Below, piece after piece: positions 22,790-34,700 of a stretch of 64,000 bases of DNA (the first letter of the stretch is position 1; each line of letters begins with the position of its first letter). The notes beneath the pieces are model-generated. The model was given only the letters and a program-made list of their open reading frames with translations. It was not told where the DNA came from and did not search any database. Origin of the DNA: Stenopsyche tienmushanensis (taxonomy: Eukaryota > Arthropoda > Insecta > Trichoptera > Stenopsychidae). The position numbers were made by a program, and so were the translations under genes. Location: assembly GCA_008973525.1 (NCBI GenBank), contig WACJ01000125.1, forward strand, positions 806,001-870,000. The letters run 5' to 3'.

Positions 22790-23336
22790 TTAAATCGGGT
22801 AATCAGATTAACACTCTCATCGCCTAACATTATATTACTATAATTGCATTTTTTGATTAAATAAAAATATTAAATCGAAATGTTGAACTATCGCTGGTAA
22901 TTGCATCCATGTTACAGCTGCAGCTTGGGATTAAAAATAATTCGCGAAGAATATATGGAAGTCAACTTATTGTAGGATACGGTTTTTATTTGAATACATA
23001 TCCGTGGTTTTAGCATGGTGGTGTCGCATCCTGCATTATATGACCTTCATAACAAAAAAATGTACCGAAAGATCAAATCGGAGGGGTGACTAGCATCCCT
23101 ATTTCGCTTAACGGTGAAAGGATCTGACGGTAGATGCGAACAAACATCTGGCTACGATCAGTTTGCGGAGAAATGGTCAGCGATCGACAAACTTTTATTA
23201 TTTGTGCTCCATGCACGCGATATTTCATTATTTTTTCATTGAACATTAAATAAAGATTCTGTAAAATAGTATCGCTTCAATTGCCATTCAAGGATAAGAA
23301 TGCCATTCAAGGGTATAAATACTATTTTTATATTAA
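22790..23336. other. intergenic stretch with a further TTAA-type end
   Basis: TTAACACTCTCATCGCC near 22809 resembles, inverted, the GGCGACGAGAGTGTTAA near 22645: scraps of another TTAA-targeting family. No gene seen. Confidence 0.35.
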
Positions 23337-23611
23337 CACATTCTATCCGCCGTGTTACGCATAAATAATTTTTTAATGTTTAAAATAATTCTTCCTTTGA
23401 AAAATCGGTATAATTTTTAAACCAGCAGAAAGATTTAAACGAGTTTTGAGCCCCTTCACTAATAGTTATTTTAAGCTGTGGTATCAGCGTGATAAAACAC
23501 ATTGTAAACATCAAAATAATACGAATAATAGTATCGATACCCTTGAACTTGATTGAATCTATAATAGCGTTGCGGGAAATATGCATTTTCAAGTATCCGT
23601 ACCGGAATGTG
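23337..23611. mobile_element. piggyBac-like MITE (275 bp)
   Basis: Flanked by TTAA on both sides. Ends CACATTCTATCCGCC and, reversed, CACATTCCGGTACGG share the first 7 bases. AT-rich and without a gene. Confidence 0.5.
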
Positions 23612-24051
23612 TTAAATATGATTTTTTTAAATGTATGAGTAGTAGTGCATTGTTTACAAATGGATTCTGATAAGTGTAAACATGTGGCCTTATAATTAAC
23701 GATACTTATACTTTGTCCTTATCATATCTGGATTTTAATTGATCTTGATAATCTTAATGTATTTGGCTAAGCACTATTTGAATTATGATAGAGTTATTAT
23801 GAGAACGTATATGTATAGATATAATATACGTAAGTATCGAGTTTTACATTTTATTAGTATTGATAATAGTTATCAATTTGCATTTGAAGCTTAAATATAT
23901 CTTTAATGAATATGATAAGTAAAATTGGCGTAATTCTGACGATTTTAATTAATTATTGAGATTAGTATCTCGAGAAAAACTTCGTATCATATTTTTTAGA
24001 TACGATATTAAAAGAGATTAAGATTGGCGTTGAAGATTATGCTTTTAAGTA

Positions 24052-24688
24052 CAGTGTACTCTCGATTATCCGGGTGCGGATTATCCGTGCCTGATTTTTT
24101 TTTTAGGTGAATATGATACTCGGATAATAATGAAACTCCCGATAATAAGGGACAAAACTCTTCAAAGCGATAAGGATGATTAAACTACTAAAACAAATGC
24201 CTGTTCTCAGGAAGTATAATTATTAGCATATTGAAAACAGGTGGTAGATTCATGGTTGCAAAATTTTTGACCCCTAATGTAACATTTTTGATCCAGTTCA
24301 TGGACCAAGGCGTTATTGCATCAATGTAGAATCCCCGGGTCGCGTCCCGCTTCCATGTGCTCGTCAAGGTGTCCGTGCTCGCACGCGGGTCCGTTCTGCT
24401 CTCGGGCTGTTGTGTGGCCGAGCGGTGAGATGGAGGTGGACGAGTGTTGAACAGAAAGTCATTCGTCCTAGATTCTCTATGATTCATGAAAGGCTGCGGG
24501 AAGGATGTCGTCCCGCAGCCAAGGCTATCCGATGACTTCTCACGACTCCCGCCTCCTGCGTGTCACCACCGAACCGAAAACGGTGCACGCGCAAGAAGCA
24601 ATCGCTGTCGCATTTAAGAAAATTTCAAAGTGATATTAATAAATGCCCTTCCTCCCTAAAATTAGCCTGGATAATCGAGAGTTTACTG
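24052..24688 (+). mobile_element. Tigger element with internal deletion and GC-rich insert
   Basis: TA flanks and 23-bp inverted ends (CAGTGTACTCTCGATTATCC; reversed right end CAGTAAACTCTCGATTATCC). A transposase scrap at about 24250-24330 reads FLTPNVTFLIQFMDQGVIAS, the pogo/Tigger signature. From about 24330 the sequence is replaced by GC-rich DNA up to about 24610. Confidence 0.85.
24330..24610. other. GC-rich insert of unknown origin inside the Tigger element
   Basis: Composition changes abruptly from AT-rich to GC-rich. Contains TGGCCGAGCGG (24415-24425), which fits a Pol III box A as in tRNA-Leu/Ser. A perfect 10-bp stem, ggctgcggga / tcccgcagcc (24492-24501 and 24511-24520), has a 9-base loop. 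No clear box B and no recognisable protein; it may be a SINE fragment or captured genomic DNA. Confidence 0.4.
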
Positions 24689-25230
24689 TACACGCTTAAA
24701 GGATTATTTTTTTATGGACTAAAATTCGTGCTCTAAAAATTATATTTTCAACATTTGAAGAAATATATATATATATATGTAGATTTGAGCTAATGTATAT
24801 CATGCGAATTTGCTATATTTGGATCTCAAAATATATTTTTTACATTCTGAAAAATATGTTTGACAAGCATATTTTTGGAATTTAATTGTTTCATTGAAAA
24901 TAATTTAAACATGCCGCATTTGCTCAAGGGTCGTTGGTTGCGTAGACTTGGTCTGGAGCGTGCGGCATCTATTTCTATCTCCCCATCTCTCAATATGTAG
25001 GGTCGACCAGTCAGTGTTGTTTCACTCTTTAGTCCTTAATCGACGTGTTTTCTATGCTATTTTCTTACTAACACAGTACGAAAATTTGTGCCGAAATAAA
25101 TGGTTGTATTTAAACAGTACTTTAATTTATGTATGCTTTTAACAAAGTGGCATTCGATCGCTAAGCCATGTGAGAGAGGAGTTGGGCGTGTTGCGTTTTT
25201 GGTGTAAATATTGACGAGATCGTATCCAAA
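24689..25230 (+). other. liprin-beta upstream region / probable 5' UTR
   Basis: Includes a locally GC-richer patch at 24925-25020 and 25150-25230 just before the start codon. No TATA box can be fixed. An (AT)n run lies near 24765. Confidence 0.35.
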
Positions 25231-25732
25231 ATGAGAGAGCTCGGACGTGGAGGGGCCCTCGTGGCCGCAGCAGTTGCCCAGCTAGAAAACAAGACGCACA
25301 CTCGTCTCACGAAGAAATCTTCGACGTCCAAATCGTCCACGAACGGTAACGCATCCATGGCGGATAAAAAATCAGAAGAACTGAGAAAATCTTCGCCTGG
25401 AAGCAGCAGCAAGACCAAGACGAAAACTAACAAGGAAGCGTACAATTTTCGCGGCGAATCCGTTAACGATTCGTCGAGCTCGGACAACGAAGCTTACGAG
25501 AGGAAGGCGAGTATATCGTCCAAGGTTTCAGTGGACACAGCTGCATCTGATAGAGATTCTTTATCAGTGAAATCCAGCGAGAGAGACACGTCTGACGTCG
25601 AGGAACTGTCTACTTCTTCTTCGGACAGTGACTCTGAAGGATCAGAAAGCGAAGACAAAACTCAAGATTCCGTATTGGAGCGCATCACCGAAGACACAGT
25701 CGCTACAAACAGCGTCACGTCACCGGATCGAG
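25231..25732 (+). CDS. liprin-beta: liprin-beta exon 1, acidic Ser-rich N-terminus
   Basis: Starts MRELGRGGALVAAAVAQLEN; then a Lys/Ser-rich stretch and a Ser/Asp/Glu-rich stretch (SSSDSDSEGSESEDKTQDS). The donor is GATCGAG|GTTATT, leaving one base of a split codon. No known domain; probably disordered and phosphorylated. Confidence 0.75.
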
Positions 25733-28700
25733 GTTATTTTTATTTTCACTCCGAGGCGTTAATTTCCTCAAATGCCATGTCCGTTTTTTTAATTCTTCAT
25801 TCTCTATCGACAAGCTTTCAAATTGTCAAAAAATGGCGCCATATTTACAACAATCGGTGTCGATGGCGAACTCTGTTGTGGAACGGATACTTCATGTTGT
25901 TAAATGCAACGCACGCGAGAATCTCTTGGAGACTTGCCGAGTCCTACGAGTCTATCGACTAAAATAGAAATTCAGTCTATTTTGAAACTTTTGACAACCC
26001 TTTCGTTAGTCACATCTGATAAGATGTAGAAGCAAGTGTTCCGAGTTCTAAGATTTATAACGGTTTGCGCAATAGCCATTTATCGGGATGAGAAAATTTT
26101 ACGCCGAATTGTAAATTCGGTCCTAGTCTTGAACGCCGCGACGGATTCTAACGTGTAAACATTCCTCATGTCCGACCAAAATAAAGAATTTTCTTCCGAA
26201 GACGAAGACAGCGATGATTATTGCACATCAGTGACGGGCTTACACCCAGCCGTTAGATCGTATATGTACACGTCAATGGGTCAGTACGAATATGAAAACC
26301 TAAAAGTCGAATATTTTTTCTTCCTTTATCTTATGCGGAGTTGGGGACTGTTCTTTAGGAAGCAATTCCGACAGTCCGGACGATTCCTCGACCATCATAT
26401 ACGCCACTTGGTCCGGCAGTAATATTTCTGCCGGTTGCGATTCGTCAACCTCAGATTCGACCTCGTCCGGAAACCCTCATAAACAGAGGAAAAATATCGT
26501 AGAAGGTCGATAAACTCACATATATATATTTTGTTTGCGCTATAACTATGTTGAATTTTTCAAATATATCTTTGATTAAGTTTAAACATTTTACTATATT
26601 ACACAGACACATCGACGTGCTGCGACGAAGACTTTCAATGGATCAAATCAGACCCAAATGCAAATATCAGCTACGAACCAAACGACCTTTCGACGGTGTC
26701 ACCGGTGCCCGACACAGACGACGAAGATTGCAGAAAGATAATTAAATCAAAACATTCTGATGTTACATCGCCCAAGACTTGTTCGGATAAGCCTCCAGTA
26801 TCAGGCGGTCATGAAAGAGGTTCAGTCGGAAGCTTGGATCGAAGACGACACCATCCACCGAACAGAATTGACAGGGATCAAAAATCAAAATCCACGCATA
26901 ACTTAAAAAGCTCACACTATTCACCGAGCAGACAGTATCATGACAATTCAGGATCAAATCATTCTACAGACTATTCGTCCAATCGAACTCATGACAATCC
27001 AAATTTTATATCTCAGTATAGTTCCTATACACCGACTAGACATTTGAGTGAAATGCAAAGGAGAGCCATTTCTTACGAGCATTTCAATAGAAGGCATGAA
27101 CACAATGATCCACATCGTTACGGTAGCAATTCTATATTAACGGATCCACGCTTAGAATACAACAAAGATGGCAGAGAACATCTTAGATATAGTGACAATA
27201 TTTACCATCATGATATGAGAAATGTTCCTTATTATTATAACAACAGTGGTAGTAGACATGAACTGCATACCTCTCACGGTGATCTTTGCTACGGTGGAAA
27301 TTCACATATTCCGCATCGCTCTGGTATGGAATGTTATTGCCATCCTTCTCCCTATTGTTGCTCCTGCTCAGACCAAAATAGATACAGGATGCATTATGGC
27401 TGCAAGGTATTGAGGAATCCGATAAAGTATTACTGTCTATGATAACAATGTTATTTTGCATGTGCAGATTTGATACTAATTTTTGATGTTTGTTATATTA
27501 ATGCTTGTAAAAGCAATATTTTTATTGGATTGTTATGTTTTAATGAATATAGCTCTAAATGTGTGTATAATTTGTATGTGCTTAGTTTAAAATTCAAGTC
27601 TTATAACAGCTCTTTATAACATTTATCAACACCTATTTAAAATTTTACTAAGAAATAATGCGTTTCTTTGGATTATAAAATCGATCCAAGTATTATGCAA
27701 TGTGCTTTATTTAAAAAAATTGAAATAAAGCGATATATAAAAGAAAATTATCTGTTCATTTAATCTATCTAGATGTTATGTAAAATGTTTGATTAAACAT
27801 GTTGGTCGATAAAATTAAACAACAAGCACTAAATATACAGTAATAATTCTAAACATATATTCTTGTGTTTTGCTTTTAGAATTCAGAGGGGGTGGATGAA
27901 AGGGTTCGTCGGCTGGAAAGTGACAAAGATTCACTGCAATTACAAGTCTCAGTTCTTTCTGAGCAGATTGCAGCACAAACAGAAAAAATCAATGACCTTG
28001 AACGACTACTTGGGGAAAAAAGAACTCTTTTGGCAAACGCCGAAGAATTATTACAAAGAGTGAGTTTATTTTTTTCAATGATATTTAAATGCTATTTTAA
28101 TTTAATCATTTACACATATATAGTTTAAATTGTTGTGCGCTGTAATTAAATATTTTCTTCATGAAGGAAATGTTGACACGTTCCTCGTTGGAAACACAAA
28201 AACTAGAACTAATGTCAACCGTGTCCGAAGCCCGGTTAAGGCAAGCTGCTTTAGAGCGAGAAAATTTAGAGCTAAGAAATACGACCAGACCTTCGCCGGG
28301 TCCGCCTGTCATGATTGCTAATGGTGCTGCTCGACGGCCATCTCATAGTCCTTCGCCTAGTCCATCGCCGGCGTCATCCATGATACACCACAATGCAAGA
28401 GATAATCCACCTAGGGTAAGACTTTGATTTATAAGTCTTGAGGTGTAATTATGTTACATAATGTTAATTTATATCAATCTAATAATGAGATATTTTTCAA
28501 TTATAGACTCCACCAGCATCGTATCGAAGGCTTGTCACTGATCAGTCACCTCATTCATACAGTTCATTACCTCGAGGGTCATCTCTTACATCGTCTCCTG
28601 CTACACCACGTTCTACGGCTCCTTTAGACACGGCTGTCGTTCTTCGTTCAGTGGGATTTGGTAAACCAACACAACAGCACTGTATGGTGGTGGCGCGAGG

Positions 28701-31700
28701 CAGGGGGCATTCTGTGCCTAACTTAGGTTTTGTGGTGTTTACATTTGGGCCGTGCTCTATGTCGTCAAACCTGCATGTTGATGCCTCTAAGCTTACTTTA
28801 ATGTGGAAAATTGCTTCAAATTTTATGCCAATAATTGTCTTAGCTAAATTTAATATTCCTTTGATATCTTTCTGTTGAAAATATTAAATCCTTTCTTTTT
28901 CCAGATCACTTATATTCTTTTTGTATTTTTGATAATTCAAATACTTCAAGTTATCAAGTAATAATTAACATCGAATTTATTTATAGTCAATAAATTTGCA
29001 ACATGTATATCACAATTATTTAACTAGATCTAAATGGCCCTCGGGTATCTTGTATAATTTGAATTTTGAGTCTTCGCCAACACCAAAAATTTATCATAGA
29101 TTTAATCGTTGCTCTTTATATATAATTTTTATCGAATTGTGACCCTTTAGTATTAGTATTTATAACACATAGAAATAAAATTATCAATTATGTTTTAATT
29201 TTAAAATTGAATAACTTTACAAAATTCAAACTTGAATAAATATTATTAACAGAGTAAAAATGATAAATAGATTATTCTTGGAAGGAAAGTTTGTTTGCGT
29301 CAAAGAAGTTTCACAAAAACCATTAAAAACACAATCATATGGATTTTCACAGGGAAATTGAATAGACTCATAAAATGCTTTTTTAAACTCTCTATCTGCT
29401 TATAATAGATAAAATGCTTTTAATTGCAATAAAATAATTCTTTTAACTTGTTAATGAGCTTATGGTGTCCAGCTACTAGTATTTGGTAAAACATCTACAA
29501 TTGATTTGAAGTAATAGATATAAAAACTCCCATTATTAAAATTGCTTTTAAAATTAAAGTAAAGAATATGTAATTTTACTCCAAGTTGAATATCTTTTAT
29601 CTGCTTCTATTAATTTTTCCATCTTGATTCTTTTGCAAAATATACAATTTTACTAAAGGAAAAGCATTTTAGATGACATTTATGCTGTTGAAAACGCTAT
29701 AAATTTATGGAAAATAATTGGCACAAATTTAATGTACAGTAGAAACTCGATTATCTGGAAATCCGGATAATCGAAAATAATCATAATTAACAGGGAAAGT
29801 ATTTCCTTCATTTAATTATCGATTTTGGCTTTAAGTTAGCTCTTCTTCTAGAAGCTGCCAAATCGCGAATACTCTTAAGATATATAAGTTGTTCTGAATT
29901 ACACTCTTCTTGTTTCTCAAGCCATTTCATGGTGACATCTAAACACTGAAAAGCTTCAGAATGTGTACGACCCCCTCGCAAATCTCTTCGTCATTTTCTC
30001 GAATCGAATTCCAACCATCTGCTGCAATGCGAACAATGATTTAAATTTATTTTCTTGTGGAAGCTGATAACTTTTTCTTCATTATTTTCGTCTGCTAGCA
30101 ATAACCGTTGGAAGCATCTGATTTCTATGTAAACGTTTGAATGTTTCTATTATGCTCTGATCCATCGGTTGTATTACCGATGTGTCATTTGGTGGAAGAA
30201 ATTTTACCATAAACACTTCATTGATCTGGTTTAAACATTTTATAGATGGGTGCATTGCCTAGTAATAATAATGTTTTTCCTCTTTTATCTATGGAGTTTT
30301 TATATTTTTCACTTCTGATATAAACTTTTTATTATACCATTGTTTAAAAAATTCACCATTCATCAAGGCTTTTTTCTGATGATCATATTCAATAAATATT
30401 GTAATATGCAATCCATCATGTACATGAGCGAAATTGCACACAATTCTCCACGTGCAAATCAGTAATGAATAATCTGGATAATCGAGGTTCTACTGTATTT
30501 AAAATCAACAGTTTCAACGGTTGTGGATCAACACAGATATTTCTATTAACACATCTCCATTGGGAAGGGTATTTATACCGCAAAATGTGCATAAATTAAA
30601 AATATTCAATTATATTTTCTCTTCTTTTTGTCACTGAATGAATTTATACGGATTGGATAATATTGGATAATATCTTATTAAATTTAGAATTCTTCAAATT
30701 TCATGTATAAGTTTTCATTGAACAATGTAGGATTTTGATATTTTACTATTATAATTCATCCATTTAAAATAGTTTCAGTCTTGACGGTACGTGCTTAACA
30801 GCCTGCAATTGGTTTTTTGAAAAGATGTTAATTTTTTCAAATAATGATGATTTAAATTTACTTCTCATTATAACACTGACAACGGGAGTTGATCAAATGA
30901 TTTTTGAAATATGTCAATTGACATTAAAATTCATATATACGGTTATAAATTATTAGTGATAATTAAATTATGTAAGTGGATAATTCAGTAAATCATTGAA
31001 CTTAACCATTCATAATATCTATCAAACTAGTGCTCAATTACTTACTCGAGGTCATTATTTTTAATCATAAAAGGCAAGAAGTATACAAGGAATTTTGCAT
31101 GTGATTAATAATCATAATTAAATATATATCCTATATTTGTTCAAGTGAATGTAACAATTTTGAAGCTTAGCTTTTCTGCTTAGCCTCATGAAACATATAA
31201 CAATTTCCTTTATGTTGTATTAGGATAAAAAGTAAATGTCTCTGTTTCTAAACTGTTAACGTATATATATAATATTGATTGCATTCCGTCCCACTGCATG
31301 TATTTATAAGTTTTACCCGTTATTTACAAATAATTAAATTTTAGTGAAAAATGTATTCCCAACACTTTTATTGTATTGCATTGTTCGAATACCAGTTATA
31401 GTTTTGTTAAGTAAAAATCGTCAACAGTGAATGATGATCCATTTTAATTTTCAACACAAATTTTTATTAAGTTACGATTTTAAAAAATATATATGAATAC
31501 TAATTGTGCTTTTTTATATTTATTTCAGCTGAAAAAGACACAATAATTGGAATTGCGAGTAGTCCAATACTCGGTAAAGTTTCTACTGGTGTTAAAGGAT
31601 GGGGATCATTGTTTAAAGGGGGAAGTGGAGGGGCTTTAGAAGATGTAACGGATGGTGATATTCTCGATCCATTTCAACGAGGGGGAGTTCGGGCTACTGC

Positions 31701-34700
31701 AGCACCCAGATTACAGTCTACTAATTCTATTAGCAGTAAATGGTAATATTTTTTCATTAGCTGTCCTAGACCATATATATTGGAACAAAGACGGCATGCT
31801 TAGATCATTATCACCATTAAATATCAAGTTGCCTGAGTTCACTCTAGGATAAATGCATTTTCATCTTGTTTTCATTAATCTATGCTCTAAACCAATTCAT
31901 GCATTCAACAATTGTTTCTTTGGTTGTGTTACATTGGTGGCATACATCTATTTGTATTTCATTTGTCACATCATTTATTTTTTGCATTGCTATAAAATAA
32001 CACCACCCTGATTTTATTTCTCATTTGAAATCACTGACTATACTTTGAGATTGACTAAACTGCCATTAGTAATGTTAATATCTATATATATATATATATA
32101 TTTGTAAATTCATTTTAAACAAGTACAAAAAAAAAATGCATGGACTAATTTATATATTTGTAAAATATATAATAATTTATTTTCACATATAATTAGGAGT
32201 ACAACAGCATTAAAAGATTGGGATGCAGACATTACATGTGAATGGCTTGAAGCATTGGGGCTGGATTGCTATAATGTAGATGCAAAAAAATGGCTTACCA
32301 ATCCAGCAGGAAACAAGGGAATTCTTGCAACTGCATCTCCACAACAAATTGAAAGAGAATTAAATTTAAAAAATCCTCTTCATAAGAAAAAAATTCTTCT
32401 TGCGTTATTAGATTTACAGGTAATTTATAATTGATAAACTATCCATCGGTGTGATTTTTCATTATCAATAAAAGTAATTATTGGAAAACATAATATTTTC
32501 AGGATGCGTCATCAGATCCATTGCTTGCCAATGCTGGACGATTAGATACGTCTTGGACGTTGAGATGGTTGGAAGATGCTGGTCTACCACAGTATCGTGA
32601 AGCATGGGCAGCTGCACGTGCTGATGGCCGTGTATTACATCGGCTATGTCATGATGATTTACACACTTTAAAAGTTACTTCTCAACTCCATGCTTTAAGC
32701 TTAAGAAGAGGTAAATTATTTTGATAACGTCTTATAAATTGCATTAAATAAAGATATAATTTTGAAACTCCTTTTGTTTAAAAAAAATCAATATATTGCT
32801 TTGCTTTATAAACATTTTTTGTTCCGATCAAGTCCACAATAGATTTTCAGAATTTTCCATCCTCCAAAACAAAGCTTTCTCCACCATTTTAATATTCTTC
32901 GCATGAAGCAATAGGGCGATCCGCAATGTCGACGTCTCCCATGCTTTTTTGTATTTCAGCACGACTGATGACTTTTGAATTTCTTCTGATGTTCTAGTTG
33001 GTTGAACATTCCATCTCCACCCCCTTATGTTAGACCTCACATGACGTTGTGTTAGTCTTGATGATTGTGGCATTCTGGTAACCGTCGCCGAAGAAAAATG
33101 TACTCAACATTGCTACGTAGATTTTTTTCCAATAGAAAATTTCATATCTGGAAGACAAATGTCATTGAGAGTAACATTTTTCCATAGTCGTGGGCTGGTA
33201 TTGAAAATAGGAAGTAATACTCTTGATGGGGATTCGGAATCGTCATCACTGCTGCTAATGATTTTATAAATTCTAGGTTGTCTGTTTTTATTTATTTCTA
33301 CACTAGAATCTGAGCTCAAAAACGATGGTAGATGTGATGGTCCAGGATCAGATTTATATGTTATTTCATAAAAATCGGTAATAATTTCAGTATTAGCAAA
33401 ATATGTTTGTGCGTGCACGGAGAAGTGTAACTATTGATTGTGAAGCTCGGCTAACGTACCATGCAAGCCCCTAAAACAACCCTTTCGTATCCCTTCCAAG
33501 TAGACAGTTACATATTCCAATGAACAAAAAAATCATTTGCCCTATGGTCAACGTACTGTTGTAATAGATACAAGTGAAAATAAAAGTTGCATTTTAATTC
33601 AATAATACTAACGATGAAAAAATATGTCGAATGACATTCAACATGAGACCAGAAAGGATTTACAGAATAAAATGTATTTATAGGTATTCAAGTACTCAGA
33701 GAGAATAATTTTTCGCCTGATACAATGATAAGACGGGGCACAAGTAGTGAAGCTGGTGTAGATGGCGAGGGAGAGGGCGATAGTGGTCATGTTTCTCGCT
33801 GGAGTAGTCACAGAGTAATGGAATGGCTGAGAGCAGTAGATCTTGCCGAGTATGCACCCAATCTACGTGGCGCTGGTAACCTTTTTGTTAATAGGTGTAG
33901 TTTTATCATTATGATTATTAAAGTGTGGATTTAAAAATGGATTAATATTTTTCAGGTGTTCATGGTGGATTAATGTATTATGAAGTGCGGTTCACGGGTG
34001 AATTATTAGCAACTTTATTGAATATACCTCCTAGCAAAACTTTGCTACGAAGGCATCTGAATACTCGTTTTATTCAGTTACTTGGAAAAGAAGTTATCCA
34101 AGAGAAGCGCGAAGCAGAACAAACACTTGGATACCAACCATTGATGCTTACTTCAAAAGTTAAAGTTAGAATCTGCTTAAAATTTTCAATTACATTGATA
34201 ATATAGTTTATTGTTGACATTTTAATTTTTCTTCCATTGTGAGGAAATAAGACATTACATTACATTACACATCTCTGATTTTGTATTAATTTTAATTGCA
34301 CAATTTTCTTAAAGCAAAATATGTCATAAACGAACTTCATCTGTATTTATGCTCAGAAACTAGATTATTATTCCAAATTTACTCCTGATTTATGTAATTG
34401 GCTTTGCCTTATAATTATTTGTTAACAGTAATTGATGCTGGACACTCAGTTATAGGCTAATTTTCAGATCTAATTAAAAAAATGTATAAAAGTGTACTAA
34501 TTTGGATAGACCTTTGAATGCGTAAGAATTTTTTATTACAACATTTTTAAATGAGTGTTGAATAAAATATGACTGAAATTTGGTTATAAAAAAATAATTA
34601 ATTATTAAAAATATTGGAAAAATCTTGTCAATTTTTACAAAATTTCAAATCAAGTAAATCTATTTAAATTAAGTATACAAAATGTACACTTTTGGCCTAT

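Noticed and set aside
24188..24487. 99-codon minus-strand frame in the Tigger insert
   Set aside because: Crosses the junction between Tigger sequence and the GC-rich insert, so it cannot be one ancestral gene.
25161..25487. 108-codon minus-strand frame over liprin-beta exon 1
   Set aside because: Antisense shadow of a Ser/Lys-rich coding exon; no independent support.
27183..27461. 92-codon minus-strand frame over liprin-beta exon 4
   Set aside because: Shadow of the His/Tyr-rich exon on the opposite strand.
32080..32101. (TA)n run as an intron regulatory feature
   Set aside because: Ordinary microsatellite in an AT-rich intron; nothing else points to function.
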